From CAZRHH01 sp964599885 (GTDB lineage Bacteria; Chloroflexota; Dehalococcoidia; DSTF01; JACRBR01): a DNA stretch of 31,536 nt. The stretch's first letter is position 1. Every line of letters begins with the position of its first letter. The position numbers were made by a program, and so were the translations under genes. Shown one piece after another: positions 23,082-29,917 of this stretch. The notes below the pieces were generated by a model. That model had not been told where the DNA came from. It did no database searches and worked only from the letters and a program-made list of their open reading frames with translations. The DNA is taken from NCBI GenBank assembly GCA_964599885.1, contig CAZRHH010000030.1, positions 1 through 31,536 on the forward strand, given 5' to 3'.

Positions 23082-24137
23082 ATGCGCATCGGAGTCCTCA
23101 CCGGCGGCGGCGACTGCCCCGGCCTCAACGCCGTCATCCGCGCCATCGCCCACCGCGCCTGGATGCGCGGCGACGAGGTCTACGGGTTCCGCGAGGGCTG
23201 GGCCGGCCTGCTCGGCGCCGGCAATGGCCTCGTCCTCACCTCGGACGAGGTCTCCGGCATCCTCCACCTCGGCGGCACCATCCTCGGCTCGTCCCGCACC
23301 AACCCCGCTCGCAGCGACGACGAAATGCGCCAGGTCGAAGCCACGCTCGATCGCCAGCGCATCGATGGCCTCATCAGCATCGGCGGCGACGACACGCTTA
23401 GCGTCTCAGCGAAACTCGCCGAGCGCGGCCGCCGCGTCATCGGCGTCCCGAAGACGATCGATAACGATGTCCCTGGCACCGAGTACTGCATCGGCTTTGA
23501 CTCCGCCGTCACGATCGTCGGCGAAGCGCTCGATCGTTTGCACACGACCGCGGAAGCTCATCGCCGCGTCATGGTCGTCGAAGTGATGGGGCGCGATGCC
23601 GGCTGGCTCGCCATCACCGGCGGCGTCGGCGGCGGCGCCGACCTGATCATCATTCCCGAAGAGCCGATCACGCTCGACATCGTCGTCGAGCACGTCCAGC
23701 AACGCATGACGAACCGCCGCTTCAGCATCATCGTCGTCGCCGAAGGCGCCCGCGTCGACGGTATCGCGCCGCCCGATGCCGGCGGCAAGGTCGACCAGTT
23801 CGGACACGCACAACTCGCGACGCGCGGCATCGGCACGCAACTCGCCGAAGCGATCGAACAGCGCACCGACGTCGAGGCGCGCGTCACCGTGCTCGGTCAC
23901 GTCCAGCGCGGCGGTTCGCCGTCGATGTTCGACCGCGTCCTCGCCAGCCGCATGGGCGCCGCCGCCGTCGACTTCCTGCACGAAGGAAAGACCGGCGTCA
24001 TCGCCGGCATTCAGGGACTCGATATCGTCCCCGTCCCGCTCGCCGACGTCGTTGGCCGCAACCGCACCGTCGACCGCCGCTTCTTCAAACTGGTCCGCCG
24101 CTTCAACGTGGCCGAAGTCGACCCCGCGCACGCGTAG
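23082..24137 (+). CDS. pfp: 6-phosphofructokinase, probably PPi-dependent (group III-like)
   Basis: Phosphorylates fructose 6-phosphate to fructose 1,6-bisphosphate. The 351-residue product has the PFK core: GVLTGGGDCPGLNAVIR (4-20), ISIGGDDTL (99-106), PKTIDNDVPGTEY with the catalytic Asp127, VEVMGRDAGW, the EGARVDG region and LGHVQRGGSPSMFDR. The phosphoryl-donor site reads GGDDT with Asp104, and the TIDND motif is preceded by Lys124. In characterised enzymes Gly at 104 goes with ATP and Asp104 plus Lys124 with PPi. PPi use, which makes the step reversible, is therefore the better inference. AAGGA (23068-23072) lies 9 nt before ATG 23082. A REP-a hairpin begins 19 nt after the stop. Confidence 0.93.
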   Translation: MRIGVLTGGGDCPGLNAVIRAIAHRAWMRGDEVYGFREGWAGLLGAGNGLVLTSDEVSGILHLGGTILGSSRTNPARSDDEMRQVEATLDRQRIDGLISIGGDDTLSVSAKLAERGRRVIGVPKTIDNDVPGTEYCIGFDSAVTIVGEALDRLHTTAEAHRRVMVVEVMGRDAGWLAITGGVGGGADLIIIPEEPITLDIVVEHVQQRMTNRRFSIIVVAEGARVDGIAPPDAGGKVDQFGHAQLATRGIGTQLAEAIEQRTDVEARVTVLGHVQRGGSPSMFDRVLASRMGAAAVDFLHEGKTGVIAGIQGLDIVPVPLADVVGRNRTVDRRFFKLVRRFNVAEVDPAHA

Positions 24138-24156
24138 CCGCCACCAGCACAACATT

Positions 24157-24184
24157 GTAGGGACGAACCTTCAGGTCCATCCCG
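24157..24184 (+). repeat. REP-a hairpin, copy 4
   Basis: A GTAG head with GGGACG pairing CATCCC, so one base pair is now a G/T wobble, and a TTCA loop. It starts 19 nt after the phosphofructokinase stop. Confidence 0.8.
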
Positions 24185-24244
24185 TTCGTAGCGCTCGACG
24201 ACGCTCCGAAGAAAGTCCGCGCGCCATCCACTGACGACGCGTTC

Positions 24245-24262
24245 GCGGAGCTTCAGCTCCGC
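24245..24262 (+). repeat. REP-b hairpin, copy 3 (degenerate head)
   Basis: The perfect stem GCGGAGCT/AGCTCCGC with the TTCA apex, but preceded by CGTTC instead of GTAGCC. Confidence 0.7.
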
Positions 24263-24297
24263 ATGCGCGTCGTCACGCCGATCCGAACAAATCGGAT

Positions 24298-24349
24298 GTA
24301 GCCGCGGAGCTTTAGCTCCGCCGGACCCCGGAACCGCCGGATGCACGCC
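24298..24349 (+). repeat. REP-b composite element, copy 4
   Basis: A GTAG head, GCGGAGC-TTTA-GCTCCGC stem, then CGGACCCCGGAACCGCCGG and ATGCACGCC. Identical to copy 5, 116 nt downstream. Confidence 0.85.
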
Positions 24350-24413
24350 CGCACTCGACGAATCCAGCCCCCGCGCGCCCAACCATACCCCCGCCAAATC
24401 GAACAAATCGGAT

Positions 24414-24465
24414 GTAGCCGCGGAGCTTTAGCTCCGCCGGACCCCGGAACCGCCGGATGCACGCC
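24414..24465 (+). repeat. REP-b composite element, copy 5
   Basis: Identical to copy 4 over 52 nt; part of the tandem duplication. Confidence 0.85.
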
Positions 24466-24528
24466 GCACCCGACGCATCCAACCCGCGCCCCCAACGAAT
24501 ACCCCCGCCAAATCGAACGACATCACAC

Positions 24529-24562
24529 GTAGCTGCGGAGCTTCAGCCGCTCCAGCTCCGCC
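24529..24562 (+). repeat. REP-b hairpin, copy 6, with internal insertion
   Basis: A GTAG head, then GCGGAGCTTCAGC followed by CGCTCCAGCTCCGCC. The apex has been lengthened by a partial repeat of the right arm (GCTCC), while the outer GCGGAGC/GCTCCGC pairing remains. Confidence 0.65.
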
Positions 24563-24607
24563 ACGCCGCCCCAACGCAAAACGTCGAACGACACGCGACC
24601 CGCTACG

Positions 24608-25357
24608 TCACCCGCCCCCCGTCTCAAACCACGCCACCACTCGCGGCACAAGCGTCGGCAGCACGCGCCGGTTCAGCACTAAACCCCAGTGCGATGCGTC
24701 TTCCGCGCTGATGTAATCCGCCGGAAGCGGCATGTCGTCGTACCGCGCGAGCGGCCACTGGGTGTCGGCAGTACCCGTCACAACAAGCAGTGGACACGCC
24801 AGCGCCGCGACGACTACGCCCGCCGCTCGCTCGTCGCGGGCGTACCGCGACTCATCGCACAGCGAATCGAGCGCGACCTGCCGCTCCTCGACATCGAGAT
24901 CGGGCATCGCGGATTGCTTAGCGGGGTCTGAGCTCGCGATGCCATACTCGCTGGCGTCGAACGTCCCCTCGCGCGGCACCGCCGATGGATCGCGCACAGC
25001 CGACGGCGTGCTCGGCGCTAGTCCGGCGCACGCGTGCACGTTGCCGCGCGACGCCGCCATCAGCGCCACCAGCCCGCCCATACTCCAGCCGATGACCACC
25101 GGCGGCTCCGCCAGCTTCGCGATCACGTCCGCGATATCGTCGGCGTAGTCCTGCATGCTCGTGCGGCCCAGATCGGCCGGCGGGCTCTTCCCGTGACCGC
25201 GCAGATCAATCGCGTACGACCCGTAGCCAAGTTGCGCCAGCACGATCTGCCAGTACGTCCAGACCGTCGCGGAGTTCGCCGCGCCATGCACCAGCACGAC
25301 CGACGGCCGCTTGACGTTCGATGGATCGGGTAAGACGGCGCGAATGCTCAGCGGCAA
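24608..25357 (-). CDS. alpha/beta-fold hydrolase
   Basis: 249 residues with a complete Ser-Asp-His triad: nucleophile Ser92 in IGWSMGGLVAL, Asp198 in VVTGTADTQWP, and His223 in EDASHWGLV. The oxyanion segment is LVHGAANSATVW, and IDLRGHGKSPP is the usual strand-4 signature. The fold suggests an esterase, lactonase or C-C hydrolase; the substrate is unknown. The start is TTG 25357, with AGGG 5 nt upstream; no in-frame ATG lies before the first strand. It sits 24 nt downstream of the DUF362 gene on the same strand and is probably co-transcribed with it. Confidence 0.87.
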   Translation of the reverse strand: MPLSIRAVLPDPSNVKRPSVVLVHGAANSATVWTYWQIVLAQLGYGSYAIDLRGHGKSPPADLGRTSMQDYADDIADVIAKLAEPPVVIGWSMGGLVALMAASRGNVHACAGLAPSTPSAVRDPSAVPREGTFDASEYGIASSDPAKQSAMPDLDVEERQVALDSLCDESRYARDERAAGVVVAALACPLLVVTGTADTQWPLARYDDMPLPADYISAEDASHWGLVLNRRVLPTLVPRVVAWFETGGG

Positions 25358-25381
25358 CGACGCCCTAATAGGGGACCGCCT

Positions 25382-26515
25382 TTACGCGCTCGCCACCGGC
25401 GCCGTCGACGGCGCCTGCGCGCCCTCCGCGCCGTACTTCGCGAACAGATGCCCCCACGGCGACTCGACGAGCCACTGCTCGTAGATCTTCTTCTCTTTCA
25501 GCGGCCAGTGGTAGTAGTCGTGGAACGCCTCCGAGAACAGATTCGTCGCGTGTACCAGCGGCGTGTGAAAGATCGCCTTCTGCAGCACCTTCGTTGGGCC
25601 GAACCATGCGAGATACCCCATGAAGCTGTGCAGCGTGCCGCCAACCTTGAAGCCCCACGACTCCTTCGACACGTCGTCGCCGACCATCTCGATCTCGCGC
25701 GGTTCGCCCACGCCGAGCCCCTCTCGATGCGCCGTCGCGATGTACTGGATGCTCATCGGGTCGAAGCCCATCATCTTCGCCGCCACCGCATCGATCGCCA
25801 CCTGATCGGACGATGCCAGGATGACGTTCTTGCGCGTCGGCTGCATGATCCGCGGACCCGGCCCGTTGCCCGCCGTCGTCCCGTCCATCACCGCGAAGAT
25901 GCCCGTATGGATCTCCTTTTGAATCGCCAGCAGGTCGACAAGCGTCTCGTGGATGTGGCTGTGCGTGTAGTGCCGGTTCGTGTTCAGCAACCCGCCGAAC
26001 GCGTTTTTCATCGCGCCCGTCGTTGTCGTGTAGATGTGGCACTTCGTCGTCGGCAGATGGACGATGTTCTTGCCGTGAAAGTAGTCCGGAATCTTGATCC
26101 CGTCCGGAAAGATCTTGTCGAGTACCAGCATCGGCCGCTTGGAGCGGTAGACCTCCCAGTTCATGTCACCTTCGCGAAAGTTGAACCGCACCGGGATCTC
26201 GTGATGCTTGAACACCGGCACGTACTTGTTCAGGTCCTCGCCCTTGAACGCGTCCGTCACCACTGTCTTGTTTTGCACGCAGACGAGATCGTTGTACCCC
26301 GCGTTGCGCAGCCCGACGATCGTTCCCTCAAGCTGCCACGGCGTCGTATTCGCCGACGGAAACGGAAAATGCCACGAAATGTTGTCTTTGATGATCGTCG
26401 TCGCCGTCGGATCCAGCGCCTGCTGAAAGTCCGCCAGATGCATCAGGCGCTCGTAGTCCTGCAGCGCCGTCTCCGGCGTCGTAAACAACACCGCAACCTT
26501 AGCCTTCGTCGACAT
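25382..26515 (-). CDS. DUF362-domain protein
   Basis: A 377-residue protein of the DUF362 family, whose function is not established. Visible family features are IVHLPTTKCHIYTTTTGAMKNAFGGLL, HSHIHETLVDLLAIQKEI, FAVMDGTTAGNGPGPR, and VILASSDQVAIDAVAAKMMGFDPMSIQYI followed by REGLGVG. Many DUF362 proteins carry a C-terminal 2x[4Fe-4S] ferredoxin domain. This one has only two cysteines that I can find (LVCVQ and TKCHIY) and a Trp/Tyr-rich C-terminus instead, so it does not bind clusters in that way. GGGAGG lies about 4 nt before ATG 26515. The alpha/beta hydrolase follows it. Confidence 0.85.
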   Translation of the reverse strand: MSTKAKVAVLFTTPETALQDYERLMHLADFQQALDPTATTIIKDNISWHFPFPSANTTPWQLEGTIVGLRNAGYNDLVCVQNKTVVTDAFKGEDLNKYVPVFKHHEIPVRFNFREGDMNWEVYRSKRPMLVLDKIFPDGIKIPDYFHGKNIVHLPTTKCHIYTTTTGAMKNAFGGLLNTNRHYTHSHIHETLVDLLAIQKEIHTGIFAVMDGTTAGNGPGPRIMQPTRKNVILASSDQVAIDAVAAKMMGFDPMSIQYIATAHREGLGVGEPREIEMVGDDVSKESWGFKVGGTLHSFMGYLAWFGPTKVLQKAIFHTPLVHATNLFSEAFHDYYHWPLKEKKIYEQWLVESPWGHLFAKYGAEGAQAPSTAPVASA

Positions 26516-26620
26516 ACATCCTCCCGAACCCAGACCGGCGCTTCGAATCCGCCACGCGCAGCCCACAGTTAGCGATACGGTGTGCTCATCATAACAAACC
26601 AGCGATCCTCCACATGGACG

Positions 26621-26649
26621 TTATTGGATAATCGCATAAATGTGATAGA
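26621..26649 (+). promoter_or_regulatory. AT-rich promoter/operator region of the toxin-antitoxin pair
   Basis: This is the most AT-rich patch in the window. It contains TTAT-TGG-ATAA (26621-26631), GATAAT (26627-26632) and a CACAT/ATGTG pair (26611 and 26640) just before the toxin start. Toxin-antitoxin operons are usually repressed by the antitoxin at such inverted repeats. The exact -35/-10 pair cannot be fixed by eye. Confidence 0.35.
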
Positions 26650-27003
26650 GTGGCATACGTGCTACAGGTGAGATTCTGGATAGACCAACGAGGTAGCGCG
26701 CCGGTGAGAGACTACATCGCCGCCCTCGAACGACGCGGGAGAAACGCCGAAGTAGCGTCGATCCTTCGTCACATCGACCTGTTGAAGGAAGCCGGAGTCA
26801 CGCTTGGCATGCCGTACGCCCGCATGATCCATCCAGCGGCGCGCCTCTACGAACTGCGTCCCGGGAATCATCGCATCGCCTACAGGATGGCTAATGACGA
26901 TTGCATCATGCTTCACGCATGGAGAAAGACTTCGCAAGCATTGGACGCGCGGGCGTCCGCGCTCGCGTTGAAGCGTCTTGCTGTAGCAAGGAGTAGCAAG
27001 TGA
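26650..27003 (+). CDS. type II toxin, RelE/ParE superfamily, phage Gp49-like (HigB-type)
   Basis: A 117-residue toxin-like protein. It begins with the strand VLQVRFWIDQRGSAPVRDYIAAL and a helical hairpin (ILRHIDLLKEAG). The core strands are ARLYELRPGNHRIAYRMAND, then CIMLHAWRKTSQALDARASALALKR. ELR, YR and LHAWRKTSQ match the Gp49-like branch, which usually cleaves mRNA on the ribosome. GTG 26650 is the probable start; GTG 26659 is possible. The stop overlaps the antitoxin start by 4 nt. Arg codons AGA, AGG and CGA and Ile ATA are more frequent than in neighbouring genes, which suggests acquisition by transfer. Confidence 0.88.
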   Translation: MAYVLQVRFWIDQRGSAPVRDYIAALERRGRNAEVASILRHIDLLKEAGVTLGMPYARMIHPAARLYELRPGNHRIAYRMANDDCIMLHAWRKTSQALDARASALALKRLAVARSSK

Positions 27004-27401
27004 AAAAGGACAACGCAAACTACGAACAGTTTCGCGACGCACTCCTCGCCTCGAACCCCGAGGTCGCGCTCGAATACGAGCGGCTAGGGCCACGTTTCCA
27101 GGCGATCAATGCAATGATCCGCGCACGTCAGAAAGAGGCTATCTCACAAAGCGAACTCGCAAGGCGAATGAGCGTCAACGCGAACGTCGTGAGCCGGCTC
27201 GAGTCCGCGCAACACAGCCCGCGCCTGGATACGCTGACGCTAGCAGCGGAGGCGCTCGGGTATGAGCTACGCGTCTCTTTCGTGAAGAAGCAGCGCGCGA
27301 CGTTGGCACGGAAACCAGCGAACCCACGGTCGCGAACCAAGGTCGCTACTGGCCACACGCGCAGTTCAGGGCGTCGATCGGCTCAACCCGCCCGCGCGTA
27401 G
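27000..27401 (+). CDS. Xre-family (HigA-type) antitoxin
   Basis: 133 residues with a helix-turn-helix at about 48-88: ISQSELARRMSVNANVVSRLESAQHSPRLDTLTLAAEALGYEL. This is the Cro/cI-type domain that binds the operator and the toxin. The basic C-terminal tail (about 95-133, rich in Arg, Ser and Ala) is longer than in most small antitoxins. GTG 27000 overlaps the toxin stop, with AAGGAG (26988-26993) 6 nt upstream, so translation is coupled. The 3' end overlaps the convergent CoA-transferase beta gene by 19 nt, so the tail may have been created by read-through into that gene after insertion. Confidence 0.88.
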   Translation: MKKDNANYEQFRDALLASNPEVALEYERLGPRFQAINAMIRARQKEAISQSELARRMSVNANVVSRLESAQHSPRLDTLTLAAEALGYELRVSFVKKQRATLARKPANPRSRTKVATGHTRSSGRRSAQPARA

Positions 27402-28255
27402 CCCGCCCCGTCGAATACGATCCACGTGCTCCGCTCGCCCGTATTCTGCCCGCGCGGATCAAGCTCCGTCCGCAGAATCTCGAGTTCTTCCTCCGTCGGT
27501 CCGTCGAGCACCCCGACGCTCTCCGCCACCACCGGCGGAAACTCGCACTCTGCCAGCACTTCATCGACCGTCAGCCACGGCGACACCGCGATCAGCCGCA
27601 GCTTTCGTTCCGGCGTGTAGTCGTACATCGCCCACGGCGTGACGACGCGAAACGGCCCCGTGTCGGGCGGGATCCCCGCCCGCTCCCGCGCCCCCTCGGT
27701 GCCATCGAGGAACCCCGGCGACGAAATGAAATCCACCCGGTCGACGAATTTGCGCTTCTCCTGGTCCGTCATCAGAATCGTCCGCCAGCACAGCGCCGCG
27801 ATCGAGTCCGCGCCGCCCGGCCCGCCGAACCGCCGCGCGCGCTCCCCGTACTCGCCGATCGCCGTCGAGTTGATGTTGCCGTGCTGGTCGACCTGCAGCG
27901 TGTTGAGAATCCCGTAGTCCATCAGCCCCACCTGCGCGTGATTGCCTGCCGTGTTCATCGTCCCCCACGCCAGTGCCCGATACCCGGCGCGCGAACTCAC
28001 CATCGTCATCACCGGCTCGAACGGCAGCATCGGCTCCGGCGCGATCACGCCGTCTTCGGTGATGTACTGCGCGCCCTTCGCGTAGAGCCGGATCGCCAGC
28101 AGCACGGCGTACATCGGGCTGCCGCCCCCCGCCACCCAGTACGTCTTGCCGTCTTCGACCATCCGCGCGACGGTACAGATCTGCATCTCGCGCTCGGAAA
28201 ACGTCGCCGCCCGCGTGCCGATGCCCTCGCGTAGCCCGAGATCCGTCGTCGTCAT
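27383..28255 (-). CDS. CoA-transferase beta subunit (glutaconate/IpdB-like family I)
   Basis: The 290-residue small subunit of a heterodimeric family I CoA-transferase or related ring-opening hydrolase (glutaconate, 3-oxoacid or IpdAB groups). Recognisable features are MQICTVARMVEDGKTYWVAGGGSPMYAVLLA, YITEDGVIAPEP, where the catalytic Glu of transferases would lie, NHAQVGLMDYGILNTLQVDQHGNINSTAIG, FGGPGGADSIAA, VDFISSPGFLDG and the C-terminal YTPERKLRLIAVSPWLTVDEVL. ATG 28255 has a G-rich SD (GGGGGTG) 5 nt upstream. It follows the DinB-like gene by 4 nt and pairs with the alpha subunit beyond it. Confidence 0.9.
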   Translation of the reverse strand: MTTTDLGLREGIGTRAATFSEREMQICTVARMVEDGKTYWVAGGGSPMYAVLLAIRLYAKGAQYITEDGVIAPEPMLPFEPVMTMVSSRAGYRALAWGTMNTAGNHAQVGLMDYGILNTLQVDQHGNINSTAIGEYGERARRFGGPGGADSIAALCWRTILMTDQEKRKFVDRVDFISSPGFLDGTEGARERAGIPPDTGPFRVVTPWAMYDYTPERKLRLIAVSPWLTVDEVLAECEFPPVVAESVGVLDGPTEEELEILRTELDPRGQNTGERSTWIVFDGAGYARAG

Positions 28256-28259
28256 CGCA

Positions 28260-28856
28260 TCACCCCCTACCCGTGATGTCACGCAAATGCCCGCGCACAT
28301 GCTCGACCGCGACGAACTGCATCACCCCCGCCAGCGGCCCGCGCGCTCCGCCCGACGACGTGATCGGCGTCGATAGCAGCGCATCATCCGTATCCTCGAC
28401 CGCCGCGATGGTAGCCGCGCGATTCTTCTCGAACTCCGCCAACAGTTCTTCGACCGACGCCTGCGCGCGCTTCTCCACCTGACGATCGTTATAAGAATTC
28501 ACCACCGGCGTCGTAGCAGCGTTCGCGATCGATCCGCTTCCTGAAACCCCGGCTGGCTCCTCCGACGACGCCGCCGCGTTCGGCGCCTCAACCGCCGCTG
28601 TCGCGCCCGATGGCGCCGCGCCCGCCGATGCGTCCGCCCCACCCGCAGCTTGCGCCATCTCGATCAACCGCGGATACGTCCACTCGATCGACGCCACATG
28701 CGCCAAAATCTGCCGCGCGTTCCACCCGTTCTCATACCGCCCCGCCTCAAGCGCCGCGACATCCATCCCGCGCACACGAGCGACCAGATCCGCGCCCGTC
28801 GCGCGCAACTTCTCAATCAGCTCAGCTTTCGGCGGGGTCGCCCGCTCGTTCGTCAT
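28260..28856 (-). CDS. DinB-like (DinB/MDMPI superfamily) protein with Ala/Ser insert
   Basis: 198 residues. The N-terminal helices (ELIEKLRATGADLVARVRGMDVAALEAGRYENGWNARQILAHVASIEWTYPRLIEMAQ) show the four-helix DinB layout. NGWNARQILAHVASIEW holds the first metal-ligand histidine and HVRGHLRDITG the C-terminal pair. Between residues about 70 and 117 lies a low-complexity Ala/Ser/Gly/Pro segment that family members normally lack. Members are metal-dependent thiol-transferase-like proteins with mostly unknown roles. It sits between the two CoA-transferase genes, 4 nt before beta, so it is translated with them. Confidence 0.78.
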   Translation of the reverse strand: MTNERATPPKAELIEKLRATGADLVARVRGMDVAALEAGRYENGWNARQILAHVASIEWTYPRLIEMAQAAGGADASAGAAPSGATAAVEAPNAAASSEEPAGVSGSGSIANAATTPVVNSYNDRQVEKRAQASVEELLAEFEKNRAATIAAVEDTDDALLSTPITSSGGARGPLAGVMQFVAVEHVRGHLRDITGRG

Positions 28857-28885
28857 CGCCGTCTCCGTTCGCCCTCACGGTGCTC

Positions 28886-28944
28886 GCTGACTCCGACCTC
28901 TGACCTCCGCCCTCCGACTTCCCGTCTCCCGTTTCCCGCTTCCT
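28886..28944 (+). repeat. degenerate CTCCGACTTCC/CGTCTCCC tandem repeat
   Basis: GCTGACTCCGACC, TCTGACCTCCGCC, CTCCGACTTCC, CGTCTCCC, GTTTCCC and GCTTCC units. This is the longest such run in the window. It fills the spacer between the CoA-transferase alpha and DinB-like genes and reads purine-rich on their mRNA. Confidence 0.65.
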
Positions 28945-29917
28945 ACAACGCCCGATACCCGTCGCTGATCGTCTCCGCCGCCCGCAGCTTCTCCAGCCGT
29001 TCCGAACCGACCAGCTTCTCCAGCATCTCGCGATCGTCCGCGAACGGCGTCACGTACTTCGCGATGTAGTCGCCCACCCGGTCGCCAGCGATCGCGCCAA
29101 ACGTCTCGATTACCCCCGGCGTATCCGATCCGTAGTATCCGCCGCAGTTCCCCGGCCACGCCCCGAAAGGCGCCTTCACGACCGCATCGACGGCGTAATA
29201 CGGGATGCTGGTCCGCGCCGGATCGCGCCGGATCTCGTCCGTATCGATGATCTCCTCCGCCGAGATGATCACTTTCTTCGACGCCAGCGCCGACTCCGCG
29301 TGCGCGATCCCCGTCCCGAACACCCGCGCGTTCCCGTACACGTCCGCCTGATGCACGTGAATCAGCGCCACATCAGGATTCAGCGCCGGCACCAGCGTGA
29401 TTGGCTGCTGCGTGAACGGATCTTCGACGAGCTTGGCGCCCGAATAGTCGAACCCGTCCGTCCCGCCGAACGACCGCACCGGCAGAAACGGCAGCCCCAT
29501 CGCGCCCGCCTGCAGCCGCAGCGTCATCACGACGTTGCTGTACTCGTACACCTTCACGCGCCCCTCGCGGATCGCGTTGTCGATCGTCGCCCCAGGCCAG
29601 AAGAACCCGCAGTCCACCTGCGACACGCACCCCGCGCCGACAAGCAGCCCGATGTCGACGTACGTGAACTTCCCGCACAGCCACAGGTCCCGCTTCTGCT
29701 GCCGTATCACCTCGCGGATCAACGACGACGGCCCGCGCTGAAAGTAGTTGCAGTCGTACACCAGGTAGTCGCCGTCCGCGACGAACCGTTCGACCGCCTC
29801 GCGCTCCGACATCAGCTTCGAGACAAGCGCCCGCTCTTTGTGATCCCGAACGTACGCCCGAAATCCATCCGGATCGACCGGAAGATACGGCGCCTTGCCT
29901 TCAGCGATAACGTTCAT
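28943..29917 (-). CDS. CoA-transferase alpha subunit (glutaconate/IpdA-like family I)
   Basis: The 324-residue large subunit partner of the beta protein encoded by the same operon. It has SEREAVERFVADGDYLVYDCNYFQRGPSSLIREVIRQ, LVGAGCVSQVDCGFFWPG, YSNVVMTLRLQAGAMGLPFLPV and VALIHVHQADVYGNARVFG, the usual alpha-subunit series. PYYAVDAVVKAPFGAWPGNCGGYYG lies near the C-terminus. The substrate is unknown; steroid-ring (IpdAB), glutaconate and 3-oxoacid enzymes are the nearest known kinds, and no neighbouring gene settles which. It is the first gene of the alpha-DinB-beta operon, separated from DinB by 86 nt of degenerate repeat. Confidence 0.9.
   Translation of the reverse strand: MNVIAEGKAPYLPVDPDGFRAYVRDHKERALVSKLMSEREAVERFVADGDYLVYDCNYFQRGPSSLIREVIRQQKRDLWLCGKFTYVDIGLLVGAGCVSQVDCGFFWPGATIDNAIREGRVKVYEYSNVVMTLRLQAGAMGLPFLPVRSFGGTDGFDYSGAKLVEDPFTQQPITLVPALNPDVALIHVHQADVYGNARVFGTGIAHAESALASKKVIISAEEIIDTDEIRRDPARTSIPYYAVDAVVKAPFGAWPGNCGGYYGSDTPGVIETFGAIAGDRVGDYIAKYVTPFADDREMLEKLVGSERLEKLRAAETISDGYRAL

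Larger units (their letters stand above)
24285..24515 (+). repeat. tandem duplication, about 116-nt unit, carrying REP-b
   Basis: Unit 1 starts at 24285 and unit 2 at 24401. The first 65 nt or so (GAACAAATCGGATGTAGCCG onward to GATGCACGCC) are identical. The remaining 50 nt (CCCGCC, AAATCGAAC and so on) are diverged but alignable with small indels. The start of a third unit (AAATCGAAC) is visible at about 24511. Confidence 0.85.
24138..24607. other. 470-nt REP cluster with tandem duplication
   Basis: No gene is evident. The stretch contains REP-a (24157), four REP-b hairpins (24245, 24298, 24414, 24529) and a tandem duplication of about 116 nt (first unit from 24285, second from 24401). The open frames across it encode only the repeats themselves. 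Confidence 0.75.

Noticed and set aside
24285..24562. Possible CRISPR-like array from regularly spaced repeats
   Set aside because: Only two full units of about 116 nt, the spacers are diverged copies of each other, and the repeat is a REP hairpin; no cas gene is present.
25448..26572. 374-residue plus-strand frame opposite DUF362
   Set aside because: Arg/His/Val-rich antisense frame without any domain pattern.
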